From positions 1 to 57,235 of the forward strand of contig JAEXQJ010000383.1 in the NCBI GenBank assembly GCA_023438785.1: a DNA stretch of 57,235 nucleotides. Direction: 5' to 3'. Position 1 is the first letter of the stretch. The number at the start of each line of letters is the position of its first letter. A program made the translations under genes and the position numbers. This document shows positions 26,121 through 34,149 of this stretch, piece after piece. Source of the DNA: Pseudomonadota bacterium (GTDB taxonomy: Bacteria; Myxococcota_A; Polyangia; Fen-1088). The notes beneath the pieces are model-generated. The model did not search any database and was not told where the DNA came from. It saw only the letters and a list, made by a program, of their open reading frames with translations.

Positions 26121-27989
26121 CTACACGCGCGGCGCGATCTTGACGGTCTTGATGGCCTCGCGGAAGCGCAGCTCCAGTTCCTTGATCTGCATCTCGCGCT
26201 GGATGAGGCGCTTGGTGACCTCGTCCAGACGGGCGGCGCTCTTGGCTAGGCGGGCAGTCAGCGTGGTGCGCAGATCCTCGGCGGCGCTGTTCTTCTCGAT
26301 GGCGCGCAAATTCTGGCGCGTCTCTTCGTTGGCTTGCTGCAACTCGTCTCGTTCGACGCGCAGGTGCTCGGCTTCATCGGCGTATCGCTTCCAGTCGGTG
26401 CGCATGATCCAGGCCGCCTTGAGGGTCGTGGCGGCCTCGCCGGTGGCCTCGCGGCTGGCCAAGTAGGCCTTGACGGCATCGTCGGCAAGCTGGCTCAGCC
26501 AGTGTTCGTTCTGCTGCACGCCCTGGCGCTCGTCGAGCACCAACTCATGCGTGCCCCGGCTGGCCACCGCGGCGGGAACCAGCGCGCTGCCCGAACCCAC
26601 GTTGTCCTCGGTGCCCTGGGGCGGATTGATCAGCTTGCTACCGGCCTGGCGCGGGTGCTTGACGAGGAGCTTTTCCCCTTTCTCCAGACCGCTCTTGATG
26701 GTGTAGGTCGTGCGCGGCCCCACCTGGCGTTCGATGATGAGCGCGCCCCCCTCGACCTGAAACAGGCGCGCGCCTTCCTGGATGTATTCGACCCGTCGCT
26801 GGACGGCCAGACCGCGTTCGAGACCGAAGGGCACGGTGGCGCTGGCCCCGTTGGGCAGAGGATCGATCACCCCCTGGCCCAGGAAGCCACCCTCGCCAAA
26901 GAAGGCCAGCGGGCCGCGTTCCAAGAGGCCACCCGTCTGGTTCGTGAAGCGCGCCACACGGAACGGGTGCGAAGCCGATTCGGGCACGCCGCCATCCGGC
27001 GCAAACAGGTACGTCGCGCCCCCGGGGACTTCCTTGTCCGCCAGGAGCAGCATGGTGGCGCTGTTGTCGGGCACAGAGACCGGATCGGGCAACTCGTAGC
27101 GCGTGGCCCCGCCGGACACGGCCACCGCTGCCAGGGCCGCCAGGTTGCGCGGACGCGACGGCGCAGCCATGGGCGACGGCGCGGCCATGGAGGGGGACGC
27201 CATTTCCTTCTTGGCTCCCACGGCACGCCTGGGCTTGGCGCTTTTCATGGCCCTGGGGACGTCGCTGAGGTTCGCGGTCGCGTCCCTCGACTCCTCCATC
27301 TCCATCGGCTCCCCAGAGTGTTGCCTGAGAACCTCGACGGGCTCCTGGGCCAAGCTGGTCTCGGACTGCGGCACCACCGCGATCACGCCGTCGCCCTCGC
27401 TCAGCACGGGACGGCCGGGAACGAGTGGCTTTTCGAGCTGGGTGGTCAAGGCCAGCGGCGCATCGGCGACCAGCGTGAGGTACGTGTCTTTCCAATCCTC
27501 GCCCGACAGGTTCTGCACGATGCCCCAGAGCTGCAGGTGAGCCTTGTCCTTGTCCAGCACCAGGCGGTACGAGGGCCGCCACACCGGCGCCTCGGCGATG
27601 TAGCCCACGGCTAGATCGTGTTCACGCCCATCCAGCTCCATGACCACCGTCTCCAAGCGCCGCTTGGGATCGACGGGCTTCTTCTTGGCGTCGTCGGCCG
27701 AGGGCGTGGGCTCCTCGCGCTTGAGCGGGAACGAGGCCGACTTGATCGAGCTGCCGCCCTTCTCCATGACCGCGAAGCTGGCCAGGAAATCGCCCACCTC
27801 GTCGCCGCGCACGCGGAAGCCGACGCGGTCGGTGCTCACGCGGCCCTGGCGTTCGAAGTAGGCCACGCCGTTGCGGTAGATGACCACGCGTTTGAGCTGC
27901 AGGCCATCAGCGCTGACCGCCGGCTTGGTGGCGCAGGCGCTGGCGAACAGAAGGGACGCGACCGAGAGGGGCAGGATGTATTGGGTCAT
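26121..27989 (-). CDS. DUF4139 (MuiA-like) lipoprotein
   Basis: 622 residues. Lipoprotein signal with lipobox ASAC (about residue 19). The N-terminal beta domain has VVIYRNGVAYFERQG, and a later block APVWRPSYRLVLD leads into the DUF4139 domain known from mucoidy-inhibitor-A-like proteins. An Ala/Pro/Met-rich low-complexity insert (about 240-290) splits that domain. The C-terminal ~110 residues are a long coiled coil (RVERDELQQANEETRQ, LAKSAARLDEVTKRLIQREM). Function in the family is poorly understood. Divergent from the DsbA-like lipoprotein, with 165 bp between them. Confidence 0.8.
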   Translation of the reverse strand: MTQYILPLSVASLLFASACATKPAVSADGLQLKRVVIYRNGVAYFERQGRVSTDRVGFRVRGDEVGDFLASFAVMEKGGSSIKSASFPLKREEPTPSADDAKKKPVDPKRRLETVVMELDGREHDLAVGYIAEAPVWRPSYRLVLDKDKAHLQLWGIVQNLSGEDWKDTYLTLVADAPLALTTQLEKPLVPGRPVLSEGDGVIAVVPQSETSLAQEPVEVLRQHSGEPMEMEESRDATANLSDVPRAMKSAKPRRAVGAKKEMASPSMAAPSPMAAPSRPRNLAALAAVAVSGGATRYELPDPVSVPDNSATMLLLADKEVPGGATYLFAPDGGVPESASHPFRVARFTNQTGGLLERGPLAFFGEGGFLGQGVIDPLPNGASATVPFGLERGLAVQRRVEYIQEGARLFQVEGGALIIERQVGPRTTYTIKSGLEKGEKLLVKHPRQAGSKLINPPQGTEDNVGSGSALVPAAVASRGTHELVLDERQGVQQNEHWLSQLADDAVKAYLASREATGEAATTLKAAWIMRTDWKRYADEAEHLRVERDELQQANEETRQNLRAIEKNSAAEDLRTTLTARLAKSAARLDEVTKRLIQREMQIKELELRFREAIKTVKIAPRV

Positions 27990-28154
27990 TCGCGCCGATC
28001 CTTGGCCAGAGCGGGGGGACACGCAAGCCTGACGTCGGCAGACGCGTGCCGCCCCTCACACGACGGGTCAAGCGACGACGCGCCCACGCGATGCGCTTGG
28101 TAAGGTCGGCCAACCCTGCTAACACTGGCCGGCCCCGCGGGGCGGAGGAACACA

Positions 28155-29171
28155 GTGAAAACGAAGCATTCGCTAATCCAAGTCGTCGTGTTTGCCCTCG
28201 CGGGTACGGTCCTGGCCTCGGCCTGCGGCTCCGGTCGCGCCAAGCCTCTGACCGCCGCGCCTGCTGTTGCCCCCGCACCCGCCGCTGCCCCTGCCGCCGA
28301 GGCCCAGGTTTCGTGCGTGGAGTACGTGGCCCGAGCGTGTGGGGAGTTTGGCAAGGAGTCGTCCGCTTGCGCCGATCTGACCAAGGCCGCCGCGCTGTTC
28401 TCGCCGGCCACCTGCACGGCGGCCGCGCGCGACTTCAAGTTCACGGCCGCGCGCGTAGCCGAGCAGCACAAGATGTGTGGAAACCTGATCGCGCGTTTAT
28501 GTGCCGAGGTGACCGCCTCCTCCTGCGACTTCGTGAAGGAGAAGGTCGCGTCCATGGACAGCGATCACTGCAGCGTGCTCCTCGACAACGTCTCTGAGGT
28601 CGTGGCCGAGCTGAAAGGCATGGAGGAGTCGCAGAAGCCGCTGGGAATCGACAAGCAGACCGCCATCGCCAAGGACGACGCGCCCGCCTTCGGTCCTGCC
28701 AGCGCGTCCGTGACCCTGGTGGCGTTCTCCGACTTCCAGTGCCCCTACTGCTCGCGCGCCGCCGAGGACTTGCGCGAGGTGAAGGCCAAGTTCGCCGACA
28801 AGGTCCGCGTGGTGTTCCGCCAGTTTCCGCTGAGCTTCCACAACAACGCCCACCTGGCCGCGGAGGCCGCCCTGGCCGCCCACGCCCAGGGCAAGTTCTG
28901 GCCGTTCCACGATCGTCTGTTCGCCAATCAGCAGGCCCTCAGCCGCGCCGATCTGGAGACCTACGCCGCCCAGGTGGGGTTGAAAATGCCGGCCTTCCGC
29001 AAGGCGCTGGATGGCAAGACCTACGCGGCCCGCGTGGACGCGGACGTGGAGATGGGCAACGGCGTGGGTGTGCGTGGGACGCCGACGCTGTTCCTCAACG
29101 GAAAGCGCGTCGAGAACGCCACCGATTCCGAAGCCGTGCTGGGGCTCGTCGAAGAGATGCTGAAGAACTGA
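28155..29171 (+). CDS. DsbA-family thioredoxin-fold lipoprotein
   Basis: 338 residues. Signal peptide ends in lipobox ASAC (about residue 24). An Ala/Pro linker is followed by a small Cys-containing helical region (about 50-160: CVEYVARACGEFG, CADLTK, CTAAARDF, MCGNLIARLC). The C-terminal DSBA-like thioredoxin domain (about 165-338) has FSDFQCPYCSRAAED, so the active site is CPYC, and the cis-Pro loop is VRGTPTLFLNG. A periplasmic thiol oxidoreductase anchored to a membrane is expected. Start is GTG with GGAGG ten bases upstream. Confidence 0.9.
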   Translation: MKTKHSLIQVVVFALAGTVLASACGSGRAKPLTAAPAVAPAPAAAPAAEAQVSCVEYVARACGEFGKESSACADLTKAAALFSPATCTAAARDFKFTAARVAEQHKMCGNLIARLCAEVTASSCDFVKEKVASMDSDHCSVLLDNVSEVVAELKGMEESQKPLGIDKQTAIAKDDAPAFGPASASVTLVAFSDFQCPYCSRAAEDLREVKAKFADKVRVVFRQFPLSFHNNAHLAAEAALAAHAQGKFWPFHDRLFANQQALSRADLETYAAQVGLKMPAFRKALDGKTYAARVDADVEMGNGVGVRGTPTLFLNGKRVENATDSEAVLGLVEEMLKN

Positions 29172-29204
29172 ACTCCGCCGGCGCGCTCTCGCTCCAGGAG
29201 GACT

Positions 29205-29462
29205 TCAGCCCGGGCGCGTGACGCGTTCCAGTTCTTCGAGATAGGCGAACGCGTAGGCCGCATTGGGGCCGCACATCTCGGCGTTCGGGCGCAGGCTGCG
29301 GCAGACGTCCGGACGCTCGGGGCTACCAAACAGGCGGCAACGCAACCGCGCGTCGAGGTGCGGGCATCTCTGTCCGGCGGGCTTGCCACCGGGCAGCCCC
29401 GGCATGGGCGACGTGATGGAAGGGGCGATGCAACAGGCAGCGCACCCGGGGCGACATTCCAT
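29205..29462 (-). CDS. YkgJ-family cysteine-cluster protein
   Basis: 85-residue protein with eight or more conserved Cys (CRPGCAACCIAPSI, GQRCPHLD, RCRLFG, DVCRSL, EMCGPN), the pattern of the YkgJ/zinc-or-iron-chelating family. The motif PGGKPAGQRCPHL is characteristic of the short bacterial members. Metal or Fe-S binding is likely; the physiological role is unknown. It starts 22 bp after the alpha/beta hydrolase stop and is probably in the same operon. Confidence 0.85.
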   Translation of the reverse strand: MECRPGCAACCIAPSITSPMPGLPGGKPAGQRCPHLDARLRCRLFGSPERPDVCRSLRPNAEMCGPNAAYAFAYLEELERVTRPG

Positions 29463-29484
29463 GGCTGAGCTGAGGTCGGAAGGC

Positions 29485-30270
29485 TCAGCCGAGGGGGTGC
29501 CCGGCCAGGAAATCCAGAACCGGCTTGGTCCAGCCCTTGGCCGGCAAAAAGTGGCCGGCGCGCTCGATCCAGTGGAGCTTTGCCCCGTGGATGCCGCCCG
29601 CCAACTCGGTGGCGAAGGCCGGCGGGACCATGATGTCCTCCGTGCCGTGCACGACCAGGGTGGGCGCGTGCAGCCCCTTGAGTCGTCTGCGGGCGTCGAA
29701 TCCGTCCATGGCTTTTTTTTGGCGGGCGAATCCTTCCACGCCGTCGGGACCCTTGCTGCCCGCCGGCTCGCGCGGGACGGGATCGTCGGCGAAGGCGGCC
29801 TCGGTGGAGCACCAGGCGCGCATCATCATCATGGCCGTGGCCGTGCTCGCGCCTTCGCGCAACCCGCGAATCATCGCGTCCAGGGCGAACCGTGAACGGG
29901 ACGGCACGCGTGCGAAGGTCGACATGAGGATCAGCGCACCCACGCGATGGGGATGCCGCAGTGTCAATTCCTGGGCCACGTTGCCGCCCATGGACCAGCC
30001 CAGGATGTGCGCGCGCGGGATCTCCAGCGCGTCGAGCAACCCGGCTGCGTCGTCGGCCAGCGTCTCCATCGTGAAGGCCGCGGCGGGGGCTTCGGTCAGC
30101 CCCGCTCCGCGGTTGTCGAACGCGATAACCCGGTGCTGCCCCTGCAGGTGCGGAACGGCGCTCTTCCAGTTGTGAAGGTCGCCGCCCAGACCGGGGATGA
30201 GCAACAGCGGATCGCCGTCGCCGACGCGGTGATAGTGGATGAGGACTTGGCCGACCTTGATCTGAGGCAT
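29485..30270 (-). CDS. Alpha/beta hydrolase
   Basis: 261-residue serine hydrolase fold. The nucleophile elbow is GWSMGGNVAQE, the oxyanion region LIPGLGGDLHNW, and the catalytic His is in ERAGHFLPAKGW; the acid is probably the Asp in VHGTEDIMVPP. The cap region (about 130-180) is Met/Ala-rich. Resembles 3-oxoadipate enol-lactonase-like esterases but specificity cannot be told. No signal peptide: cytoplasmic. Followed by a YkgJ-type gene. Confidence 0.88.
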   Translation of the reverse strand: MPQIKVGQVLIHYHRVGDGDPLLLIPGLGGDLHNWKSAVPHLQGQHRVIAFDNRGAGLTEAPAAAFTMETLADDAAGLLDALEIPRAHILGWSMGGNVAQELTLRHPHRVGALILMSTFARVPSRSRFALDAMIRGLREGASTATAMMMMRAWCSTEAAFADDPVPREPAGSKGPDGVEGFARQKKAMDGFDARRRLKGLHAPTLVVHGTEDIMVPPAFATELAGGIHGAKLHWIERAGHFLPAKGWTKPVLDFLAGHPLG

Positions 30271-30443
30271 CTGTGATTCCGACTCGCCTCGACACAGCGA
30301 GGGTGCGCGCAGTGTACTCTTCGGCGCGCGCGACGGCGCGGAGTCTTGCGCGCAGAACGGGGTAATGCGTGCGCCGCGTTCCGAGGCTGAAGCAGCGGAC
30401 CTGACGGCCCATACTTAGGCATCCGACGCTGAGGAAGGGAGTC

Positions 30444-30713
30444 GTGATGCGAGAGACCAGAGATGAGGCTGCGCCGCTGGTTGATCCGGTCTGTGGGACG
30501 GTGGTGGCGAGTGGCAGCCCGATCCGCTACGCGATTGGGCACGAGGAATACGTGTTCTGCTCCAGCGAGTGTCGAGAGCGCTTCGCGAACGACACCGCGT
30601 CCTATGTTCCCCATCCGGGCGGTGCCTTCGCCTGTGACCACGATCCAGACGTCAGCTCGTACAAGCCAGGCGTGTGCCCCAAGTGCGGCAAGGCACTCGG
30701 GCCGGTGCACTGA
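30444..30713 (+). CDS. YHS and heavy-metal-binding-domain mini-protein
   Basis: 89 residues made only of two small metal-binding modules: a YHS domain (DPVCGTVVASGSPIRYAIGH with YVFCSSECRERF) and a heavy-metal-binding domain of the kind found at the N-terminus of CopA-type Cu ATPases and CusB-like proteins (FACDHDPDVSSYKPGVCPKC). The usual YxCPMHP is changed to FACDHDP, so the Met ligand is missing. A copper or nickel buffer/chaperone role is inferred. AGGAAGGGAG precedes the start. No metal transporter is adjacent. Confidence 0.82.
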   Translation: MMRETRDEAAPLVDPVCGTVVASGSPIRYAIGHEEYVFCSSECRERFANDTASYVPHPGGAFACDHDPDVSSYKPGVCPKCGKALGPVH

Positions 30714-30721
30714 AGCCGTCT

Positions 30722-31069
30722 TCACCTGACCCGGGGGCGCGAATCGCCGGCGAACTGCTCGGCAACCCGCGTCCCCGCTTCCATCAAGCGCTCCAACTCG
30801 GTGACCTGGTTTTCGGGGCTGGCCCCCAACGCCTCGTCGCGCGCGGCACCACGCCCGAGTTCTGGCATCTCGGCCTCCGCCTCCTCGCTCGCGGTCTCGG
30901 GGCTCTCCGACAATTCCGCTAGCCGTGCGGATTCGAGCGCCCCCGCCGCCAGTGTTCCTTGCTCTTCCTCCGGACCACCCGGGGCCGGGCGGCCGTACGG
31001 ATAATCCTCGCTCGCGTCCGCAACAACCGGGGTGCGAGCCCGCGCAGGTTCGGGCTTGGCGATCATCAA
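30722..31069 (-). CDS. Small acidic hypothetical protein
   Basis: 115-residue open frame rich in Glu, Ala, Pro and Gly with no cysteine, no signal peptide and no recognised domain. A short amphipathic helix is possible near ENQVTELERLMEAGTRVAEQ. There is no strong ribosome site. It lies 64 bp downstream of osmC on the same strand and converges with the YHS gene, and the charged composition is more protein-like than the other frames here. It may not be a gene. Confidence 0.4.
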   Translation of the reverse strand: MMIAKPEPARARTPVVADASEDYPYGRPAPGGPEEEQGTLAAGALESARLAELSESPETASEEAEAEMPELGRGAARDEALGASPENQVTELERLMEAGTRVAEQFAGDSRPRVR

Positions 31070-31133
31070 GACACCGTGGATCCGGACCCAAGCGACTGCA
31101 AGAAGCCGCGCGTGACCGGCTACCCCGCCTGCC

Positions 31134-31691
31134 TCACGCCGGCGTCACCTCGACCGCCACGGGCACACCCTGGGTCAAGGTGTTGAACACCGGCGAGAAC
31201 TCGGTCAGGCGCTTGAGCTTGCGTATGTTGTCCGGACTGGCCTTCACGCGGAATCGCACGCGGATCGCCGTGAAGCCCTTGGGCACCTCTGGCGCGATGC
31301 CGAGGAACCCGCGCAGGTCGATGTCGCCCTCCACGTCCGATTGAACCTCGTCGAGCTCGATCCCGCGAACCGCGGCATGCGCCACCATGCTGGTCGTCAT
31401 GCAGGCCGCCAGCGCGTTCAGCAGGTGCTCCACCGGGTTGGGGGCGCTGTCCTTCCCGGCCAGGAGCGGCGGCTCGTCAGCGTCGAGATGGAACTCTTGG
31501 TGGTGCGGCATCTCCTGCTTGGCCGCGTAGCAGTCGTGAATCGCCGAGCGGTTCTGGGCCGCGCCCTCCCAGCGGTTGTGAACCCTGAACTTGCACGCAC
31601 CCATCGCGGGATCCTGCTGTATGGCCGCGACGGTCTTGCCCAGCACGCCCACGTCGAGCCCGTTGATCTGCGCGGTCTCCTCCATCGCCAT
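31134..31691 (-). CDS. OsmC-family protein
   Basis: 185-residue OsmC/Ohr-fold protein. The helix with the redox Cys is ACMTTSMVAHAA (AACMTT is the typical C-terminal motif). The preceding PNPVEHLLNALA is a strong family signature. The first conserved Cys is less clear: NRSAIHDCYAAK holds a Cys in roughly the right region. Family members detoxify organic hydroperoxides or act in stress responses. AGGAGG precedes the start. Confidence 0.9.
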   Translation of the reverse strand: MAMEETAQINGLDVGVLGKTVAAIQQDPAMGACKFRVHNRWEGAAQNRSAIHDCYAAKQEMPHHQEFHLDADEPPLLAGKDSAPNPVEHLLNALAACMTTSMVAHAAVRGIELDEVQSDVEGDIDLRGFLGIAPEVPKGFTAIRVRFRVKASPDNIRKLKRLTEFSPVFNTLTQGVPVAVEVTPA

Positions 31692-32359
31692 GCCGACCTC
31701 CTGGGGAAGCTTAGCGTGGCCCCCTCGCCGAGGCCCCGCCGCGCCGATGCAAGCCCTCGGCGTCGCCGGTCTCGCCTAAGCTCCTCGGGTCGTTGTCCTG
31801 GGCTGCCAGCGTTAGGGTTTGCAGGACACCGCTCAAGGTCCGCGGACTTCTCCCGATCCCTCGCTTGTCCATCAATTCACTGATGAGCTCCTTGCGATGC
31901 CAGGTGGGTTCACGATCGGAGACTGCTCATGGGTCAGCGCCCTGGATACGGAACGATGTGCGCGAGATGTGGAAACTGGCGATTACATCGCGGTGAGGTG
32001 CAAGGGTCTCTTGAATGAGGCCTTCCCGCGTCGCCGGAGAGGCGTCGCGGGGCAGCCGAACACCTGCGTCGGTCAAGAGATCGTCGTGTCGGCGAAGATC
32101 GTGGATCCCGTCGCCAGCGGCGAATGAAGAGGTACGAGAGGATGTGCCCGCCCAAGCTCGGCTGGTCGGACAGGCCAAAGAGGGCGGCGGCACGCATGCG
32201 TTCACGCGGAAGCAGGCGGACCACGAGAGACCACCTCGCTCGAAGGTCGTCTGAGCGGGCGGCGACTCGGTTCGCCCGATAGCCCGAGCAGGTTACCGCC
32301 CGTCGCCGCGCCTGGTCTGCTCTCAGGGGTCCCGTTGTCCGAAGGAGGAAGAAAGTCGA
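31692..32359. other. Long non-coding or decayed stretch
   Basis: About 670 bp between divergent osmC and porin genes. Several short frames on both strands are open but none has a ribosome site, conserved motif or steady third-position G/C bias. Local base composition is more even than in the flanking genes. It could be a large regulatory region or a gene decayed beyond recognition; I see no repeats or transposon ends. Confidence 0.45.
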
Positions 32360-33961
32360 ATGCGTAAGCAAAGTTGGGTGCGGAAGCTGTCAGGCCTCTC
32401 TCTGTTGCTGCTGACGTCGCCGGCCCTGGCTCAGACCGAAGTTGGCGCCAAAGCGCCCGAAGCGCCAACCCCCGCGGTCGCCGTGGAGAGTGCACAGCCG
32501 TCGACCGCGGCCTCTGCCCAGGGAGTTGCCGCCGAGCCGGCTGCGGCGAACCAAGGCGTGAGCGCACCGCGACCGGCTGTCTCGCCATCGCCCGTGCACG
32601 TCCCCGAAAGCACGCCGGCGCCCGCTCCGCCGCAACGAGCGCCGGTCGGGCTGGCTCCGCTGGAGTCCGGGCCCGCCGCGATGAAAGGGAAATGGAACCC
32701 CACGTTTTACGGATTCGTGGCCGTTGATCTTGTCCACGACTCGACCCAGAGCCTCGCCACGGGCAGCCCGGGCTATCTGTTGATCGCAAGGCCCGGCACC
32801 TATGCGGCGAAGCACGGGCGGACCGTGTTCGATGCGCGCGGGACCCGCTTCGGGTTCAGGTTGGCCGCGCCTGAGACGGACGGCATGAAGGCGACGGGGG
32901 TCATCGAGGCAGACTTCCTGGGCAGCCAGTTGCCCGTGAACTACGGGACGAGCCCGACTGGAATCTCCGAGGGCACGTACTACGGCAGCGGGCTCCTGCG
33001 CATCCGCCATGCCGCCCTCAAGATTGAGTCCCCCTACGTGGATATCCTGATGGGGCAGTACTGGCAGCTCTACGGCTGGATGCCCCTCTACCTGCCGGTT
33101 TCGGTCCAGGTCCCCGGATTGCCGGGCGCGCCCTTCGGGAGGAACCTCCAATTCCGCGTGAGCCACACCTTCAAGACGGCCCCGGTGAGCGTCGAGGTCG
33201 CCCTCGCGGCCGTGCGTCCGCCGGCGCGCAACGCCGAGTACCCCGATGCCCAAGGCGGAGCGCGGCTGATGGTGAACCGATGGCGAGGCGTGAGCGCCGC
33301 CGGTGGCACGGGAGCGGCGTTCGTCGAAATGCCCGCTGGCCTGGGCGTCTCAGCCGTCTACCGGCGCCTGAAGGTCCCCGAGTTCGCCGCGGCACCGAGC
33401 AAGCAAAAGAGTGTCGACGGCCGTGGCCTCTCCGTGGACGTTTTCTTGCCCGTCATCCCGTCGCACTTGAACCACAAGGGCAACGCGCTGAACGTGAGCG
33501 GCAGCTTCTCGGTCGGACAAGCGATTGGCGACCTGTATTCACCCGGAGTCCCCGGCGGGGCAGGCTTTCCGGCATTGCCCAATCCGAGTGGCACCGCACC
33601 CGCCCCGACATGGCCGCAGGACATCGACAACGGGCTCGTGACCTACGACCTGGCCGGGGGAATTCATGCCATCAAATGGCGAACCGGGTTGGCGGGCATT
33701 CAGTATTACTTGCCTCCCTCTGGACGGGTTTGGGTCGCCGCGAACTACGGCTTCGCGAAGTCAACGAACCTGGCGGACTTCGATCTCGCCCCGGAGAAGA
33801 TCGTCACGAAGTACACCCTTTGGGACGGCTTGGTGTACGTCAACGTTGTTGGGCCGATCACGATCGCCGCGGAATTCGCCCGGGAGAAGCAGACCTACGG
33901 CGATGGCAAGGTTGCGAAGAACAACCGCCTCATGATGAGCGGGTATTACTCCTTCTGGTGA
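32360..33961 (+). CDS. DcaP-like outer-membrane porin
   Basis: 533 residues. Signal peptide ends at SPALA (about 24). An Ala/Pro/Val linker (about 30-105) is followed by a beta-barrel beginning KWNPTFYGFVAVDLVHDST, with alternating aromatic strands, ESPYVDILMGQYWQLYGW, and a C-terminus ending YYSFW, the aromatic terminal residue used for outer-membrane barrel insertion. The GQYWQLYGW block and overall layout resemble DcaP/trimeric porin-like proteins. A channel for small organic solutes is inferred. GAAGGAGG precedes the ATG; a hairpin follows the gene. Confidence 0.8.
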   Translation: MRKQSWVRKLSGLSLLLLTSPALAQTEVGAKAPEAPTPAVAVESAQPSTAASAQGVAAEPAAANQGVSAPRPAVSPSPVHVPESTPAPAPPQRAPVGLAPLESGPAAMKGKWNPTFYGFVAVDLVHDSTQSLATGSPGYLLIARPGTYAAKHGRTVFDARGTRFGFRLAAPETDGMKATGVIEADFLGSQLPVNYGTSPTGISEGTYYGSGLLRIRHAALKIESPYVDILMGQYWQLYGWMPLYLPVSVQVPGLPGAPFGRNLQFRVSHTFKTAPVSVEVALAAVRPPARNAEYPDAQGGARLMVNRWRGVSAAGGTGAAFVEMPAGLGVSAVYRRLKVPEFAAAPSKQKSVDGRGLSVDVFLPVIPSHLNHKGNALNVSGSFSVGQAIGDLYSPGVPGGAGFPALPNPSGTAPAPTWPQDIDNGLVTYDLAGGIHAIKWRTGLAGIQYYLPPSGRVWVAANYGFAKSTNLADFDLAPEKIVTKYTLWDGLVYVNVVGPITIAAEFAREKQTYGDGKVAKNNRLMMSGYYSFW

Positions 33962-34003
33962 GCCTCGATTCCCGAGCATTCTGATCGTCCTGATCTCCCG
34001 TCA

Positions 34004-34035
34004 CCCCTCTCCGTCCCGGCCATCCCGGAGAGGGG
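34004..34035 (+). terminator. Hairpin after the porin gene
   Basis: Perfect 10-bp stem CCCCTCTCCG / CGGAGAGGGG (34004-34013 and 34026-34035) with a 12-nt loop, 43 bp after the porin stop. Only two T residues follow, so it is terminator-like but lacks a proper T run. Confidence 0.55.
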
Positions 34036-34149
34036 TTGGGCGTGAGGATGGTCGCCGCGGGCCTCGCGGCAGGGCCCGATCTTTCAGTTGCGACTTGCGT
34101 CAGCCGGGTGTAGCAGTCTTGGTCCTATCCAATGCGAGGAGGATCAGGA

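Noticed and set aside
31692..32359. Short frames on both strands as possible genes
   Set aside because: No ribosome sites, no domain, frames overlap each other.
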